This document shows, piece by piece, positions 1 through 7,894 of a stretch of 20,675 bases of DNA. A model generated the notes under the pieces. The model was given only the letters and a program-made list of their open reading frames with translations, searched no databases and had not been told where the DNA came from. Source of the DNA: a virus. A program made the position numbers and the translations under genes. Position 1 is the first letter of the stretch, and every line of letters begins with the position of its first letter. The DNA lies in the IMG/VR virus record IMGVR_UViG_3300009001_000120, positions 1-20,675 of that record. The stretch is one strand, 5' to 3'.

Positions 1-1727
1 GTATAAAATGCCCAAGGAACGTGTCCTGAGACAGCTGTATCACCTGCAACCGTAATAGATAAGCTGTTTAAAGAGTTATCAACGATGCGATTAGATTGAC
101 AAGTAAGTAGCTTAACTTCAGATGCTGTGGCCCCTTGACTTGTTGTTGTGAGCGGTTCTGTAGGTGGGGTAAACACTTGATCACCAAGGGTGGGTGAACC
201 ACTCATATCGTAGAGAGCAGATCCATTTGTTACTCTGAAGCTGTGAAAATAACCTAAAGAGTCTGCGTAATTACCTTCCCCGAGTCTCAAACTGCCTACA
301 TCTGCATAATTAGTTGTAGCAGCACCCCCTGCAATAAACACGCCATCTGCAAATATGCGCAATACCCCATTTTCCCTAACCATAGCATAATGTTGCCATT
401 TAGAAAAACCTGGGTCGGGCATAGTAGCATAATGAATAGAAGAGCCTGGTGTAGATTGATAATAAAGAGCGTTGCTATAAATTAACATACAAGGACCAGA
501 GCTAAACTGCCATATTTGTTCAGTTCTTATCGCGCTCGTTAATCTATAAAAGAAAACTTCTATAGTAAAATCTCCGGTACCAAAGTCCATGGACGTTGTA
601 TCAGCAGCATCAATTTCAATATAGTCGCCAGCACCGTCATGCCTAGTACTATAATAACTACCTTTATATGGACTAAATGAAGTGGGTTTTACATCTCCGT
701 TCTCTGTTAATAAATGTTGACTAGAACTTACATCTGCTAAATATATGTCATTATCAGCTTGTAATAGTGCTGTGACATTTTTAAAATAAGGATCGGCAGC
801 AACCTGGATAGACCAGGTAATTGTTCTAGTTGCAGTTCTACTAGTAGTTGCTGCTGTAGCAGTCAAAGTTGTATATTGTGAACCAACAACGGTAGGTGTG
901 CCACTAATACTATCATTTGCCAGTGTAAGACCTGTGGGTAATGAATCAGCGGCATATGACACACCATATCCTACAGCACTTGATGCACTTAAGGTCAACG
1001 GTGTTATTGCTGAATTAACATATAGTGTTTGACTCGTATCTGGTGCAGACCATGTTACAACATCGGTATTTACTGTAAGCGTAAATGAACGCAGCGTATC
1101 CTGAAGATCACTATCTGTTGCTTTAATTGTAAATGAATATGTGGTACTACCACCATCAACAGGTGCAGTACCTGATAGAGTACCCGCATTACTATCTAAT
1201 GTAGCACCAGCAGGAAATGCACCATCATACAAACTATAGACAATAGATGAACCAGCATCTTGTGGATTTGTTGCTTCAAATGAATCTAAATAACTTGTTG
1301 TCTCATAGTATGGACCCAATTCAGCACCTGCCGCAGGACTGGTCCATGATGGGAAACCGGAATACAATACACCAGGTGTAAGAACTGCAGTACCACCATT
1401 TGGATTAGTAACATAAAGTGTATAAGTACCTGCAGTCTTGGCCGGTGCTGTAAAAGAAATTGCTGTTGGTGTTACTGATACTGAACCTATTACACTATTA
1501 TCAAGTCTAACTTGAGCACCAGATTTAAATCCAGAACCATTAATTGTAATCGTTTGACCACCGGCAGTATCTAGTGCAAGATCGTCTGCTTCATAGTCAG
1601 AATCACCAGTAACGCTATAACCAGTGATAGTAGGAATCAGAAATTCTTGTTGGTTAAAATGTGCACCAACTGAAATAATACCCGCACCATCTTTGGTGCG
1701 TTTACCTCTACGGCCAGCATTAAACAT
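1..1727 (-). CDS. Large multi-domain adhesin (IPT/TIG, Ig-like, LamG-like), 3' end outside window
   Basis: An open frame of at least 575 codons starts at ATG 1725-1727 and runs without a stop off the left edge. The product begins MFNAGRRGKR. Residues about 32-122 look like an IPT/TIG Ig-fold (GGQTITINGSGFKSG, then TYTLYVTNPNGG). Residues about 125-215 and 215-305 look like putative-Ig (He_PIG) domains, with PAGATLDSNAGTLSGTAP and PTGLTLANDSISGTP. Residues about 325-500 resemble a LamG/concanavalin-A-like jelly roll (YIEIDAADTTSMDFGTGDFT, then WQHYAMVRENGVLRIFADG). A second similar region seems to start near the edge (LLTCQSNRIVDNS). This architecture suggests a virion-surface, carbohydrate-binding protein; the virion location is inferred from context. 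The start overlaps the stop of the upstream gene as TAATG. The GRRG beginning is shared with the discoidin-like protein at 11422-12096. Confidence 0.85.
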   Translation of the reverse strand, partial: MFNAGRRGKRTKDGAGIISVGAHFNQQEFLIPTITGYSVTGDSDYEADDLALDTAGGQTITINGSGFKSGAQVRLDNSVIGSVSVTPTAISFTAPAKTAGTYTLYVTNPNGGTAVLTPGVLYSGFPSWTSPAAGAELGPYYETTSYLDSFEATNPQDAGSSIVYSLYDGAFPAGATLDSNAGTLSGTAPVDGGSTTYSFTIKATDSDLQDTLRSFTLTVNTDVVTWSAPDTSQTLYVNSAITPLTLSASSAVGYGVSYAADSLPTGLTLANDSISGTPTVVGSQYTTLTATAATTSRTATRTITWSIQVAADPYFKNVTALLQADNDIYLADVSSSQHLLTENGDVKPTSFSPYKGSYYSTRHDGAGDYIEIDAADTTSMDFGTGDFTIEVFFYRLTSAIRTEQIWQFSSGPCMLIYSNALYYQSTPGSSIHYATMPDPGFSKWQHYAMVRENGVLRIFADGVFIAGGAATTNYADVGSLRLGEGNYADSLGYFHSFRVTNGSALYDMSGSPTLGDQVFTPPTEPLTTTSQGATASEVKLLTCQSNRIVDNSLNSLSITVAGDTAVSGHVPWAFY

Positions 1728-2086
1728 TAACTAATCTCCTCATAAGAACATACTGCTTGCAAGTCGCCGGTAGCACTAGCAGTGAGTCTTAGAGCATCTC
1801 CTTCTTCAAGGTATAACACCAGCGATTTATCAATCGCCGTAAATGATGTATCAGCAGCAACAGAAACTGTTTTTACAACATGATACGCAGTGGATGATCT
1901 ATATAGATCAACAGTAATATCTGCTGCGCTTGTACCATCCACGTTTGAAATAATCAAACAATTAATTTTATATATTTTACCACTTGCTACAGCATTTTCA
2001 ACAATGGCTGTAGCTGATTCACCTACTGATTGTACAGCGGTTTTACCATTAATAGTACTTACATTTACAATATTGGGGTTAGCCAT
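1727..2086 (-). CDS. Small MANPN-family beta-rich protein, copy 1
   Basis: This 119-aa protein (MANPNIVNVS...CSYEEIS) has no function I recognise. The sequence alternates short strand-like segments, has no cysteine cluster, no membrane segment and no signal peptide, and ends EEGDALRLTASATGD...CSYEEIS. It is a clear paralogue of the 117-aa protein at 12097-12450: by eye a little over half the residues match, including MANPN, GKTAVQ, SATAIV, ISNVDGT, YRSSTAYH, RLTAS and the last eight residues. I chose ATG 2084-2086 over a TTG 18 bases upstream because it matches the paralogue's start and has a GGAGGA ribosome site (2091-2096) formed by the end of the preceding gene. The stop overlaps the next gene's ATG. 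It is probably a small virion or adhesin-accessory protein, inferred only from the neighbours. Confidence 0.85.
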   Translation of the reverse strand: MANPNIVNVSTINGKTAVQSVGESATAIVENAVASGKIYKINCLIISNVDGTSAADITVDLYRSSTAYHVVKTVSVAADTSFTAIDKSLVLYLEEGDALRLTASATGDLQAVCSYEEIS

Positions 2087-2087
2087 T

Positions 2088-2279
2088 TTATCCTCCGAAT
2101 ACAATAGACATCGCTATTGCCTTACCCGTTGATGCCGCAGTTGTTGTTACAGTAACAGTATTATTGTTGGGGTCTTTAGTAATTGTGATATTATCGCCTT
2201 CGGTGAGTTCAACCGCACCATCAGAGTCAATATATGCTCCTGCGGCTTTTGCTAATCTAACACTCTTTGACTCAGCCAT
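2088..2279 (-). CDS. 63-aa miniature fibre-N-terminus-like protein
   Basis: The product (MAESKSVRLAKAAGAYIDSDG...) contains the pattern AGAYIDSDGAVELTEGDNIT followed by TVTVTTTA. This closely parallels the first 40 residues of the long fibre at 15031-19071 (AGSYFDSTGKLNLIAGTNVS, then FTISAT). It therefore looks like a stand-alone copy of a fibre attachment or cap segment. The C-terminus (AMSIVFGG) resembles that of the 62-aa protein at 12454-12642 (YSLIFGE), and both genes directly precede a MANPN gene. The ATG overlaps the portal stop codon as TAATG, and GGTGAG in the portal gene's end can act as ribosome site. The role is unknown; an adaptor or tip subunit for the downstream adhesin is possible. 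Confidence 0.8.
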   Translation of the reverse strand: MAESKSVRLAKAAGAYIDSDGAVELTEGDNITITKDPNNNTVTVTTTAASTGKAIAMSIVFGG

Positions 2280-3805
2280 TACTGCTCACCCTGTTGTTGA
2301 TCTTGTTGTTCCGGTTCCATAATATCACCGGCTTTCTTTTCAGCTTCAATTTCCTCTTTCATTTTCTCAATATCATCATCAGACATCATGAGAACATTCT
2401 TATATATGTACTCTTTTGAGAAGAACTCACCAACATAATTTTGCATTTGATCCATCATCTGAACACGTTCTCTAAGCATCTCTGCATCACGTAGTTCAGT
2501 GAAATGATTATCGCGAACATAATCAACTACAATATCTTGTTCCCATTCTTTCCAATCTTCATCGGTAATAATACCTTTAAGAATTAATTGCTTTTTAAGA
2601 ATACCAAGGAACAAGTGAGAGAATCTTCTACGCAATCTATCAATAAACTTTTGGAATTTAAGTTCATCTCTGGAAACTTCTGTTGATCTACCAAGACTAA
2701 ATTGAGCTTCTTGCTCTAGCCTATTAATAGGTACATTCAGTGAACGATAAAGTTTCTTTTGGAAATAAATGATATCATCAATTTGTCCAAGATTCTCACC
2801 GCCAGGTAGCGTGGTAATCTCTGTGCCACGACCACCTTCTCTACGTGGTAGCCAAAAATCTTCAAGCATTGACATATGCTTACGGTCATCACGAATCTCA
2901 CCGGTCTGAGCATCATAGACAAGTTTATTACGATACTTGGCCATGATATCTTTCATATATTGCTCGGCCTTACCACGTGGTAGGTTACCAACATCAATAT
3001 AGAAAATACGACGTTCTGGTGCTCTGGCCAATCTATAAATGACCAAAGAATCTTCCATCATTCGCAATTGGTTGATGGGCTTTAATGCTTTATGTAGGTA
3101 TGAAACAACCTTCTTACGGCTTTCATCTAAAAGACCAGACGTAATATAACTCACCGAATCATTTGTGAGCTTTACACCACCAGTTTGTGAACCAGGCTTT
3201 TCTTGATAGATGTAAAACTCTTCAACGTTCTCAATAAGTTCAACACCTGTTTGCTGATCTTTTTTCTTTTTAATTTGTTTTACTTTACGAATCTTAGAAG
3301 CATCAATAGGTCTAATCTCTTGGATGCCCGCTTTTAATTGTGATTCGTTGACTACAAGATGGTGATACAATCTACCATCAATATACCATCTACGGAAAAT
3401 ATCGTGACCATACTCACCAAACTGGAGCATGTTGTACACATTATCGAATTCTTCTTTAATTTGCTTTTTAATTGCGTCAGTAATTTCAAGATTATCTAAA
3501 TTAATATCTACGTTTTGTTTAAGTTCTGACGTTGAAACAGACTCATTTGTAATATCTTCAATTGCCATATCAACTTCAGGTTGAGTAGCAACTCCACGAT
3601 ATTGCATGATAAGTTGATGGTTATCTTTTGAATCATTACCTTCAAAGTTAAGATACTGACCAAAGTACATGTTACCAGCTGTAACATATCCAGCACCATC
3701 ATCGTCTCTGGCAGGAACAATGGACGGCTTCTTTTTAGGGTCGTCCTCTACAGCACGCTTAATCTCAAAACCAAATAATTTAATGCTTCTATTATTTTCT
3801 GCCAT
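2279..3805 (-). CDS. gp20: Portal vertex protein of head (T4 gp20 family)
   Basis: This 508-aa protein is close in length to T4 gp20 (524 aa). The portal forms the dodecameric ring at the unique head vertex through which DNA is packaged and ejected, and it nucleates head assembly. Family features include a low-complexity N-terminus, then YQLIMQYR-type segments (HQLIMQYRGVATQPEVDMAI), DDPKKKP near the start, and the conserved core with RIFYIDVGNLPRGKAEQYMK, LEDFWLPRREGGRGTEITTL and SLNVPINRLEQEAQFSLGRS. The C-terminus is charged and glutamine-rich (MEPEQQDQQQGEQ). It lies just after tail tube gp19, as in T4. The start ATG 3803-3805 has an upstream AGGA. A GC-rich hairpin sits in the 54-base gap before it. 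The next gene overlaps its stop by one base. Confidence 0.97.
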   Translation of the reverse strand: MAENNRSIKLFGFEIKRAVEDDPKKKPSIVPARDDDGAGYVTAGNMYFGQYLNFEGNDSKDNHQLIMQYRGVATQPEVDMAIEDITNESVSTSELKQNVDINLDNLEITDAIKKQIKEEFDNVYNMLQFGEYGHDIFRRWYIDGRLYHHLVVNESQLKAGIQEIRPIDASKIRKVKQIKKKKDQQTGVELIENVEEFYIYQEKPGSQTGGVKLTNDSVSYITSGLLDESRKKVVSYLHKALKPINQLRMMEDSLVIYRLARAPERRIFYIDVGNLPRGKAEQYMKDIMAKYRNKLVYDAQTGEIRDDRKHMSMLEDFWLPRREGGRGTEITTLPGGENLGQIDDIIYFQKKLYRSLNVPINRLEQEAQFSLGRSTEVSRDELKFQKFIDRLRRRFSHLFLGILKKQLILKGIITDEDWKEWEQDIVVDYVRDNHFTELRDAEMLRERVQMMDQMQNYVGEFFSKEYIYKNVLMMSDDDIEKMKEEIEAEKKAGDIMEPEQQDQQQGEQ

Positions 3806-3826
3806 TATGGTTATCCTGTTAGAATT

Positions 3827-3846
3827 GGGGTGGGAAACCCCACCCC
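3827..3846 (-). other. GC-rich hairpin between gp19 and gp20
   Basis: A perfect 8-bp inverted repeat, GGGGTGGG / CCCACCCC with a 4-base loop, lies in the 54-base gap between the gp19 stop and the gp20 start. It is strikingly GC-rich against AT-rich surroundings. On the transcribed strand it is followed by AATTCTAACAGG rather than a run of T, so it is not a classical intrinsic terminator. It could stabilise the 3' end of the gp18-gp19 message, be a processing site, or be a leaky terminator. Confidence 0.7.
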
Positions 3847-3859
3847 TCCTCTATATCTA

Positions 3860-4399
3860 TTAAGATGTAGTAGCGACAGGATCTGTAGCTTCAAAGTATT
3901 GGTATGCAAACGTGACCTGGAATCTTTCGATTTCATCTGTTGTTGCATAGCTCAGATCAATTGCCGAAAGGTCAGTCGGGAAAGAACCTCTAAAGACATA
4001 TTTCTTAACCGATTCACCTGAACGATCAAGTTGCTCAATAAACAAATCAGCTTCGTAGGCAATGGGACTTGCCAAACCTGTGTTTTGCGAATGAGCATTG
4101 ATACCGTTCATCCATCTTTCAAATGAGTTACGAACCGTAAAGTCTGTATCATTGATGATGGTAACTGTCCATTCTGGGAATGTACGGTCACCAGCCAATT
4201 TCAAGATACGACCACGGAAAGGAACATTAATAATACCAAACGTGGAACCGGGCAACTGAGCTGCTTCGCACAAGAACGAAGTCAATTCAGCATCGCCATT
4301 GGCGTAACCCGGAAAGTTGATGGTCGCCTTAAATAAATTAGGTCTAGCGCCACCACCTCTGAGTTTGGCTTTAAAATCATCTACGCCTAAAACTGCCAT
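3860..4399 (-). CDS. gp19: Tail tube protein (T4 gp19 family)
   Basis: This 179-aa protein (T4 gp19 is 163 aa) polymerises into the hexameric rings of the inner tail tube through which DNA passes. Family features: an N-terminal MAVLGVDDFKAKLRGGGARP, then NLFKATINFPG, LCEAAQLPGSTFG, the strand pair VPFRGRILKLAGDRTFPEWT, VTIINDTDFTVRNSFERWMN, and a C-terminal FQVTFAYQYFEA. The gene lies between sheath gp18 and portal gp20, as in T4. The ATG at 4397-4399 has a good GGAG ribosome site about 7 bases upstream, in the 23-base gap after gp18. No promoter is visible in that gap, so it is probably co-transcribed with gp18. Confidence 0.97.
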   Translation of the reverse strand: MAVLGVDDFKAKLRGGGARPNLFKATINFPGYANGDAELTSFLCEAAQLPGSTFGIINVPFRGRILKLAGDRTFPEWTVTIINDTDFTVRNSFERWMNGINAHSQNTGLASPIAYEADLFIEQLDRSGESVKKYVFRGSFPTDLSAIDLSYATTDEIERFQVTFAYQYFEATDPVATTS

Positions 4400-4422
4400 T
4401 TTATTTCTCCTATGACGCTAGA

Positions 4423-6228
4423 TTAAACTGTGCCGACGACTTCTTCGAAGTCAACGCCAGTTCTGACGGCCACGAAGTTCAGTGTGACGTAGTTGATTGA
4501 CCGAGCAGGTTTAATGAAGATACTTGCAATAAACTCGTTACGATCAATGACTTCAGGTGTGTTATTGGTTTCATCTGCAACAACACGGAAGTCGGTAATA
4601 CCACGTCTACCTTGAATTTCACGGAGGACCGGCTCGACAATGTTGACGAACTCGGCACGTGTAAATTCATCGTTGAACTCGAACAATACTTGTTCAGCGG
4701 CTCTACCAATTGCTCTCTCAAGGATGAGGAACAATCTACGGACGTTAATTCTATCAAAGGCAGAAGGATAGCCTAAGAAAGTTTTATCGCCAAAGAGCAA
4801 TACGCCTTGACCAGGGATGTTTGCAATGGGGTTTACACCAGCCTTATACAGAGTATCTCTCTGACCTTTGGTTGGGCTATATGCCAAAGCAGTAACGCCT
4901 AGTAGTTGACCTCTTCTGGAACCAGCAGGTGAGAACCAAGGTGCCCGGTTATAATCCGTAGCAGCCATGATACCAGCTGTGGTCGAGGCAGCAGGAATAT
5001 TAACATATTTGTCGTTATACTTGTCATAAACCTTTAGGTAGTTGTTATCAACAACCAAGTACGAGGACTTGGTATAACCACTAACGGTTGTGACAGTATT
5101 GGAAACTCTTGTTGCATCATTGGATGTACCAAGAACTGCTTCACTGTTAGGCGAAGCAACAACGACACAATCTTTACGAGTAGATTGAGCAGTTGAAACA
5201 AGATCATTAACCACGGTTCTTTGATTTGTGGCAGAAGCAAGGCCTGGAGCGATAATGAAATCAACTTCAACTTGGTCTTTATCTTCAAATAAATCATAAC
5301 CTGTCAGGTATTCAGATGTTGTAAGTGTAGCTGAGTTAGCACCACCAGCCAAACTAAACGATTCAGCATCACGATCGGCCGAATCTAAGAAATAGCTTGT
5401 GCTCAATGAAGAGGCTGAACCAGCAGACTTAGCAACTTGAGCTGAATCAAAGTTCAACATCCAAATATATTCGGATTTGTTATTGACAACTTCTTTAGCA
5501 TAAATGCTTGTGCCTTCTGTATTCTTGGCATCTGTAAGGATAGACATATTGGGGAATGTTTCCAGAATTGTACCGCGGGTACCTGTAAACAAACCATCTT
5601 CGTCAACAACAACCAAGTGCATTTCGTCACCAGACGAACCTTTGCCAGAAGCAAAAGTAGACGTTTCAGGACGAGCATCAAAGCTAGAAGCATATGCCCA
5701 TGAATCAAACTTAGTGCTAGTTGTATCAGCTGGGATATAAGAAACTTTAAGTGAGTTACCAAGTGCGCCAGGATAACGAGCAACAAATTGAGTTTTGTAT
5801 GTCGTAGCAGATCCATCACTATCCGTTTCGGCAACCAGAGTAGCTTCTCTTGTGTCAAAGTCGGTAGAGTTTAGAATCAGTGGGTTATCCCAACCAGCAA
5901 CATCATCAGCACTATCAACGGAAAATCCACTTTGATATGCCAATGCGCTCTGTGCGGCATCGGTAATCTCGCGCACAACTTGAAGTGTGCTAGAATATCT
6001 GAGATATTGTGAAGCTGTGAGAAAATCTACAGCGTTATCATCTGTCGGTGTAGCGAACGTAGCAGCAAGTTCTGCCTCATTGGCAATTAATCTTCTTTGC
6101 TGTACAGGACCCCACCGAAAATTACCTACAATTGCGCCAGTGGTTGATTGAACGTTGGGTACGCCGCCGGTCAGATCAATCTCTTTAACTACAACCGCAG
6201 GAGACTCGGAAGGTGTAAAAAGTGCCAT
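4423..6228 (-). CDS. gp18: Contractile tail sheath protein (T4 gp18 family)
   Basis: This 601-aa protein (T4 gp18 is 659 aa) forms the contractile sheath around the tail tube. The N-terminus has the family signature: SPAVVVKEIDLTGGVPNVQS, TGAIVGNFRWGPV, then ASQYLRYSSTLQVVREI. The middle, about residues 100-350, is Ser/Thr/Ala/Asp-rich and corresponds to the surface-exposed variable domains. The C-terminal core is conserved: APWFSPAGSRRGQLLGVTAL, GVNPIANIPGQGVLLFGDKT, FDRINVRRLFLILERAI, FEFNDEFTRAEFVNIVEP, and the final IKPARSINYVTLNFVAVRTG. The ATG at 6226-6228 has an AAGGA site 8 bases upstream. A TATAAATA late-promoter element lies at 6291-6298, so the sheath gene probably starts its own late transcript, as expected for a highly abundant protein. 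Confidence 0.98.
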   Translation of the reverse strand: MALFTPSESPAVVVKEIDLTGGVPNVQSTTGAIVGNFRWGPVQQRRLIANEAELAATFATPTDDNAVDFLTASQYLRYSSTLQVVREITDAAQSALAYQSGFSVDSADDVAGWDNPLILNSTDFDTREATLVAETDSDGSATTYKTQFVARYPGALGNSLKVSYIPADTTSTKFDSWAYASSFDARPETSTFASGKGSSGDEMHLVVVDEDGLFTGTRGTILETFPNMSILTDAKNTEGTSIYAKEVVNNKSEYIWMLNFDSAQVAKSAGSASSLSTSYFLDSADRDAESFSLAGGANSATLTTSEYLTGYDLFEDKDQVEVDFIIAPGLASATNQRTVVNDLVSTAQSTRKDCVVVASPNSEAVLGTSNDATRVSNTVTTVSGYTKSSYLVVDNNYLKVYDKYNDKYVNIPAASTTAGIMAATDYNRAPWFSPAGSRRGQLLGVTALAYSPTKGQRDTLYKAGVNPIANIPGQGVLLFGDKTFLGYPSAFDRINVRRLFLILERAIGRAAEQVLFEFNDEFTRAEFVNIVEPVLREIQGRRGITDFRVVADETNNTPEVIDRNEFIASIFIKPARSINYVTLNFVAVRTGVDFEEVVGTV

Positions 6229-6290
6229 CTTTGAATTCCTTTTTGGTTAATGATATGAAGTCATAATACGGTTGTTTTTCAATTTCCTAT

Positions 6291-6298
6291 TATTTATA
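6291..6298 (-). promoter_or_regulatory. T4-type late promoter upstream of gp18
   Basis: On the minus strand this reads TATAAATA, an exact match to the T4 late -10 element. It lies in the 73-base gap between the gp17 stop (6302-6304) and the gp18 start, about 60 bases before the ATG. By analogy with T4 it would be used by host RNA polymerase carrying gp55/gp33 and the sliding clamp; those genes are not in the window. Confidence 0.75.
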
Positions 6299-6301
6299 AT
6301 T

Positions 6302-7894
6302 TTACAAATTTGGGTCATACTCTACGGCCCAATCTGTAGCACCTGGTCTTTCTATCGTAGCAATGTGTTGGCTTCCATCGTCAATAAATCCAAAAGGAAC
6401 TATATCTTCTTCGATCTCTTTCATTCTTTGATCAAATAACATCTGCTTTAAATCAATGTTTGTCATATCAGAAAAGTATTGAGTTGAGACAAAATAACCA
6501 AACATTACTAGGTTCATCATCAAATCATCGTGGTTACCATCACTTGCCTCATACGATTGACCCCTTGCTTCGAACGTAGAGATCTCAAGAATCGTGTTCT
6601 CATCTACAATATCCAATTTACTATTCTCTAAAATATCTTTAATTGCAGAACAACCAAGGCGTTTTACTTTACGCGTCATCTCTACACCTAAAGCATTTGC
6701 TTTTACTGTCGATTCAACATGCATGTTTTCATATTCAAGTTCGTGATATAAACCATTACACACTACTCCTCCTTGATCATTTGATTCAATCACCACATAA
6801 GCATCATTGTAGAGTTTCGCATACTTATAGATAATGTTAGGGAAGAGAATTGGAGAGATAGTATTGTTGCGATAAACAGCAACCTGCCTGAAAGGGCGAA
6901 CGCTAATATCGATCACGTTAAACGTAGAATAATCCTGCCCTCTCCCTTTACTTACGTCTACAGTCATAATGTAGTCGTGTTTTCTGATAGTGTCTTCGTA
7001 GACATAAAGACTATTATTCTCTAGCAGCCTTTTATATGGCTTTGCTCTAAACGCCATCAGCGTATCGGCGTTAATCAGAGTGTCGCCTGTTCCGAAAAAA
7101 GTATTGCCAAATTCTTGGTCAAATTGTAATTGACTAGTATTGGCAATTGTTTGTTTTTTCCACGCTTCATCTCTTCCTGGAACGTCAAACCAGTCAACAC
7201 GAAACGGTTTGAACTCGTTCACTCCTTGCACAGCACCTTCCCATATCTTATGATACGTATTGCCGATACCGTTTGCGGTAGAAGTGACAATTACCTTTGT
7301 GTCTTTACCTGCGGCAATTACAGGATACGTTGAAGTGTAGAACTCAGTGGCACGTTCAACAAATGCAAACTCATCAAGGTATAGTAAGTTTACCGACAGG
7401 CCACGAATGGATGAACCAGATGTAGCTCTGGCAAGAATACGTGAATTATTTGAGAATTCAATTGAACCTTTATTTAATGCTTTACAACCAGGTTGCAAAA
7501 AGAATGGTAGGTTCTCAAGCATGAGCGTAACACGACTTAACATCTCACGTGCTGTATCACCTTTGTTTGCAAGGATTACTACAAGTTTTTCTGAGTGAAA
7601 CAGTGCGTACCAAAGTAAGTATGCACAAGAGGATATTGACTTACCCGATTGTCGGCAAGCAAGCACGACGTTAAACCTGTTCGAATTAAAGTGCTCAAAC
7701 ATGTTCTTTTGATATGGGTAAAGTGTAAAGGGTACTAATCCCTTATCAAGGGAAATGACCTTTAGATATTTCTCTGCAAAGTACGCAGGGTTGTGCATAC
7801 ACTTAGAGTACTCAAGAACTTGTTCCTGAGTCCATTGTTGTATTACACCGTCTCTCTTTACATTGTTATTACCTAAGTAGGTATCAGTTTGCAT
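6302..7894 (-). CDS. gp17: Terminase large subunit (T4 gp17 family)
   Basis: This 530-aa packaging motor and nuclease (T4 gp17 is 610 aa) docks on the portal, translocates DNA with ATP, and cuts concatemers. ATPase domain: the variant Walker A ACRQSGKS at residues 79-86 (T4-like RQxGKT/S), Walker B LLYLDE with D174/E175, and coupling motif VIVTSTANG at 201-209. The RNase-H-like nuclease domain carries TVDVSKGRGQDYS (D313), YVVIESNDQGG (E370) and HDDLMMNLV (D456/D457), which match the three acidic metal-binding positions of gp17. All motifs are intact, so the enzyme should be active. The start overlaps the upstream small gene by 11 bases; the AGAGG is directly against the ATG, so translation probably relies on coupling. 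A late promoter for gp18 follows its stop. Confidence 0.98.
   Translation of the reverse strand: MQTDTYLGNNNVKRDGVIQQWTQEQVLEYSKCMHNPAYFAEKYLKVISLDKGLVPFTLYPYQKNMFEHFNSNRFNVVLACRQSGKSISSCAYLLWYALFHSEKLVVILANKGDTAREMLSRVTLMLENLPFFLQPGCKALNKGSIEFSNNSRILARATSGSSIRGLSVNLLYLDEFAFVERATEFYTSTYPVIAAGKDTKVIVTSTANGIGNTYHKIWEGAVQGVNEFKPFRVDWFDVPGRDEAWKKQTIANTSQLQFDQEFGNTFFGTGDTLINADTLMAFRAKPYKRLLENNSLYVYEDTIRKHDYIMTVDVSKGRGQDYSTFNVIDISVRPFRQVAVYRNNTISPILFPNIIYKYAKLYNDAYVVIESNDQGGVVCNGLYHELEYENMHVESTVKANALGVEMTRKVKRLGCSAIKDILENSKLDIVDENTILEISTFEARGQSYEASDGNHDDLMMNLVMFGYFVSTQYFSDMTNIDLKQMLFDQRMKEIEEDIVPFGFIDDGSQHIATIERPGATDWAVEYDPNL

Noticed and set aside
2087-2104. TTG-initiated six-residue extension (MYSEDK) of the MANPN protein
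   Set aside because: The paralogue at 12097-12450 starts at MANPN, and the GGAGGA ribosome site lies inside the extension, correctly placed for the internal ATG.
1890-2132. Plus-strand open frames across the window (for example 1890-2132, 3669-4021, 7130-7598, 11883-12104, 14785-15283, 18890-19087, 19384-19587)
   Set aside because: They are short, lack ribosome sites, and lie antisense to well-supported genes with recognisable products.
6251-6265. Short inverted repeat (TATGA / TCATA) upstream of gp18 as an operator
   Set aside because: Only a 5-bp AT-rich stem, expected by chance in this composition.
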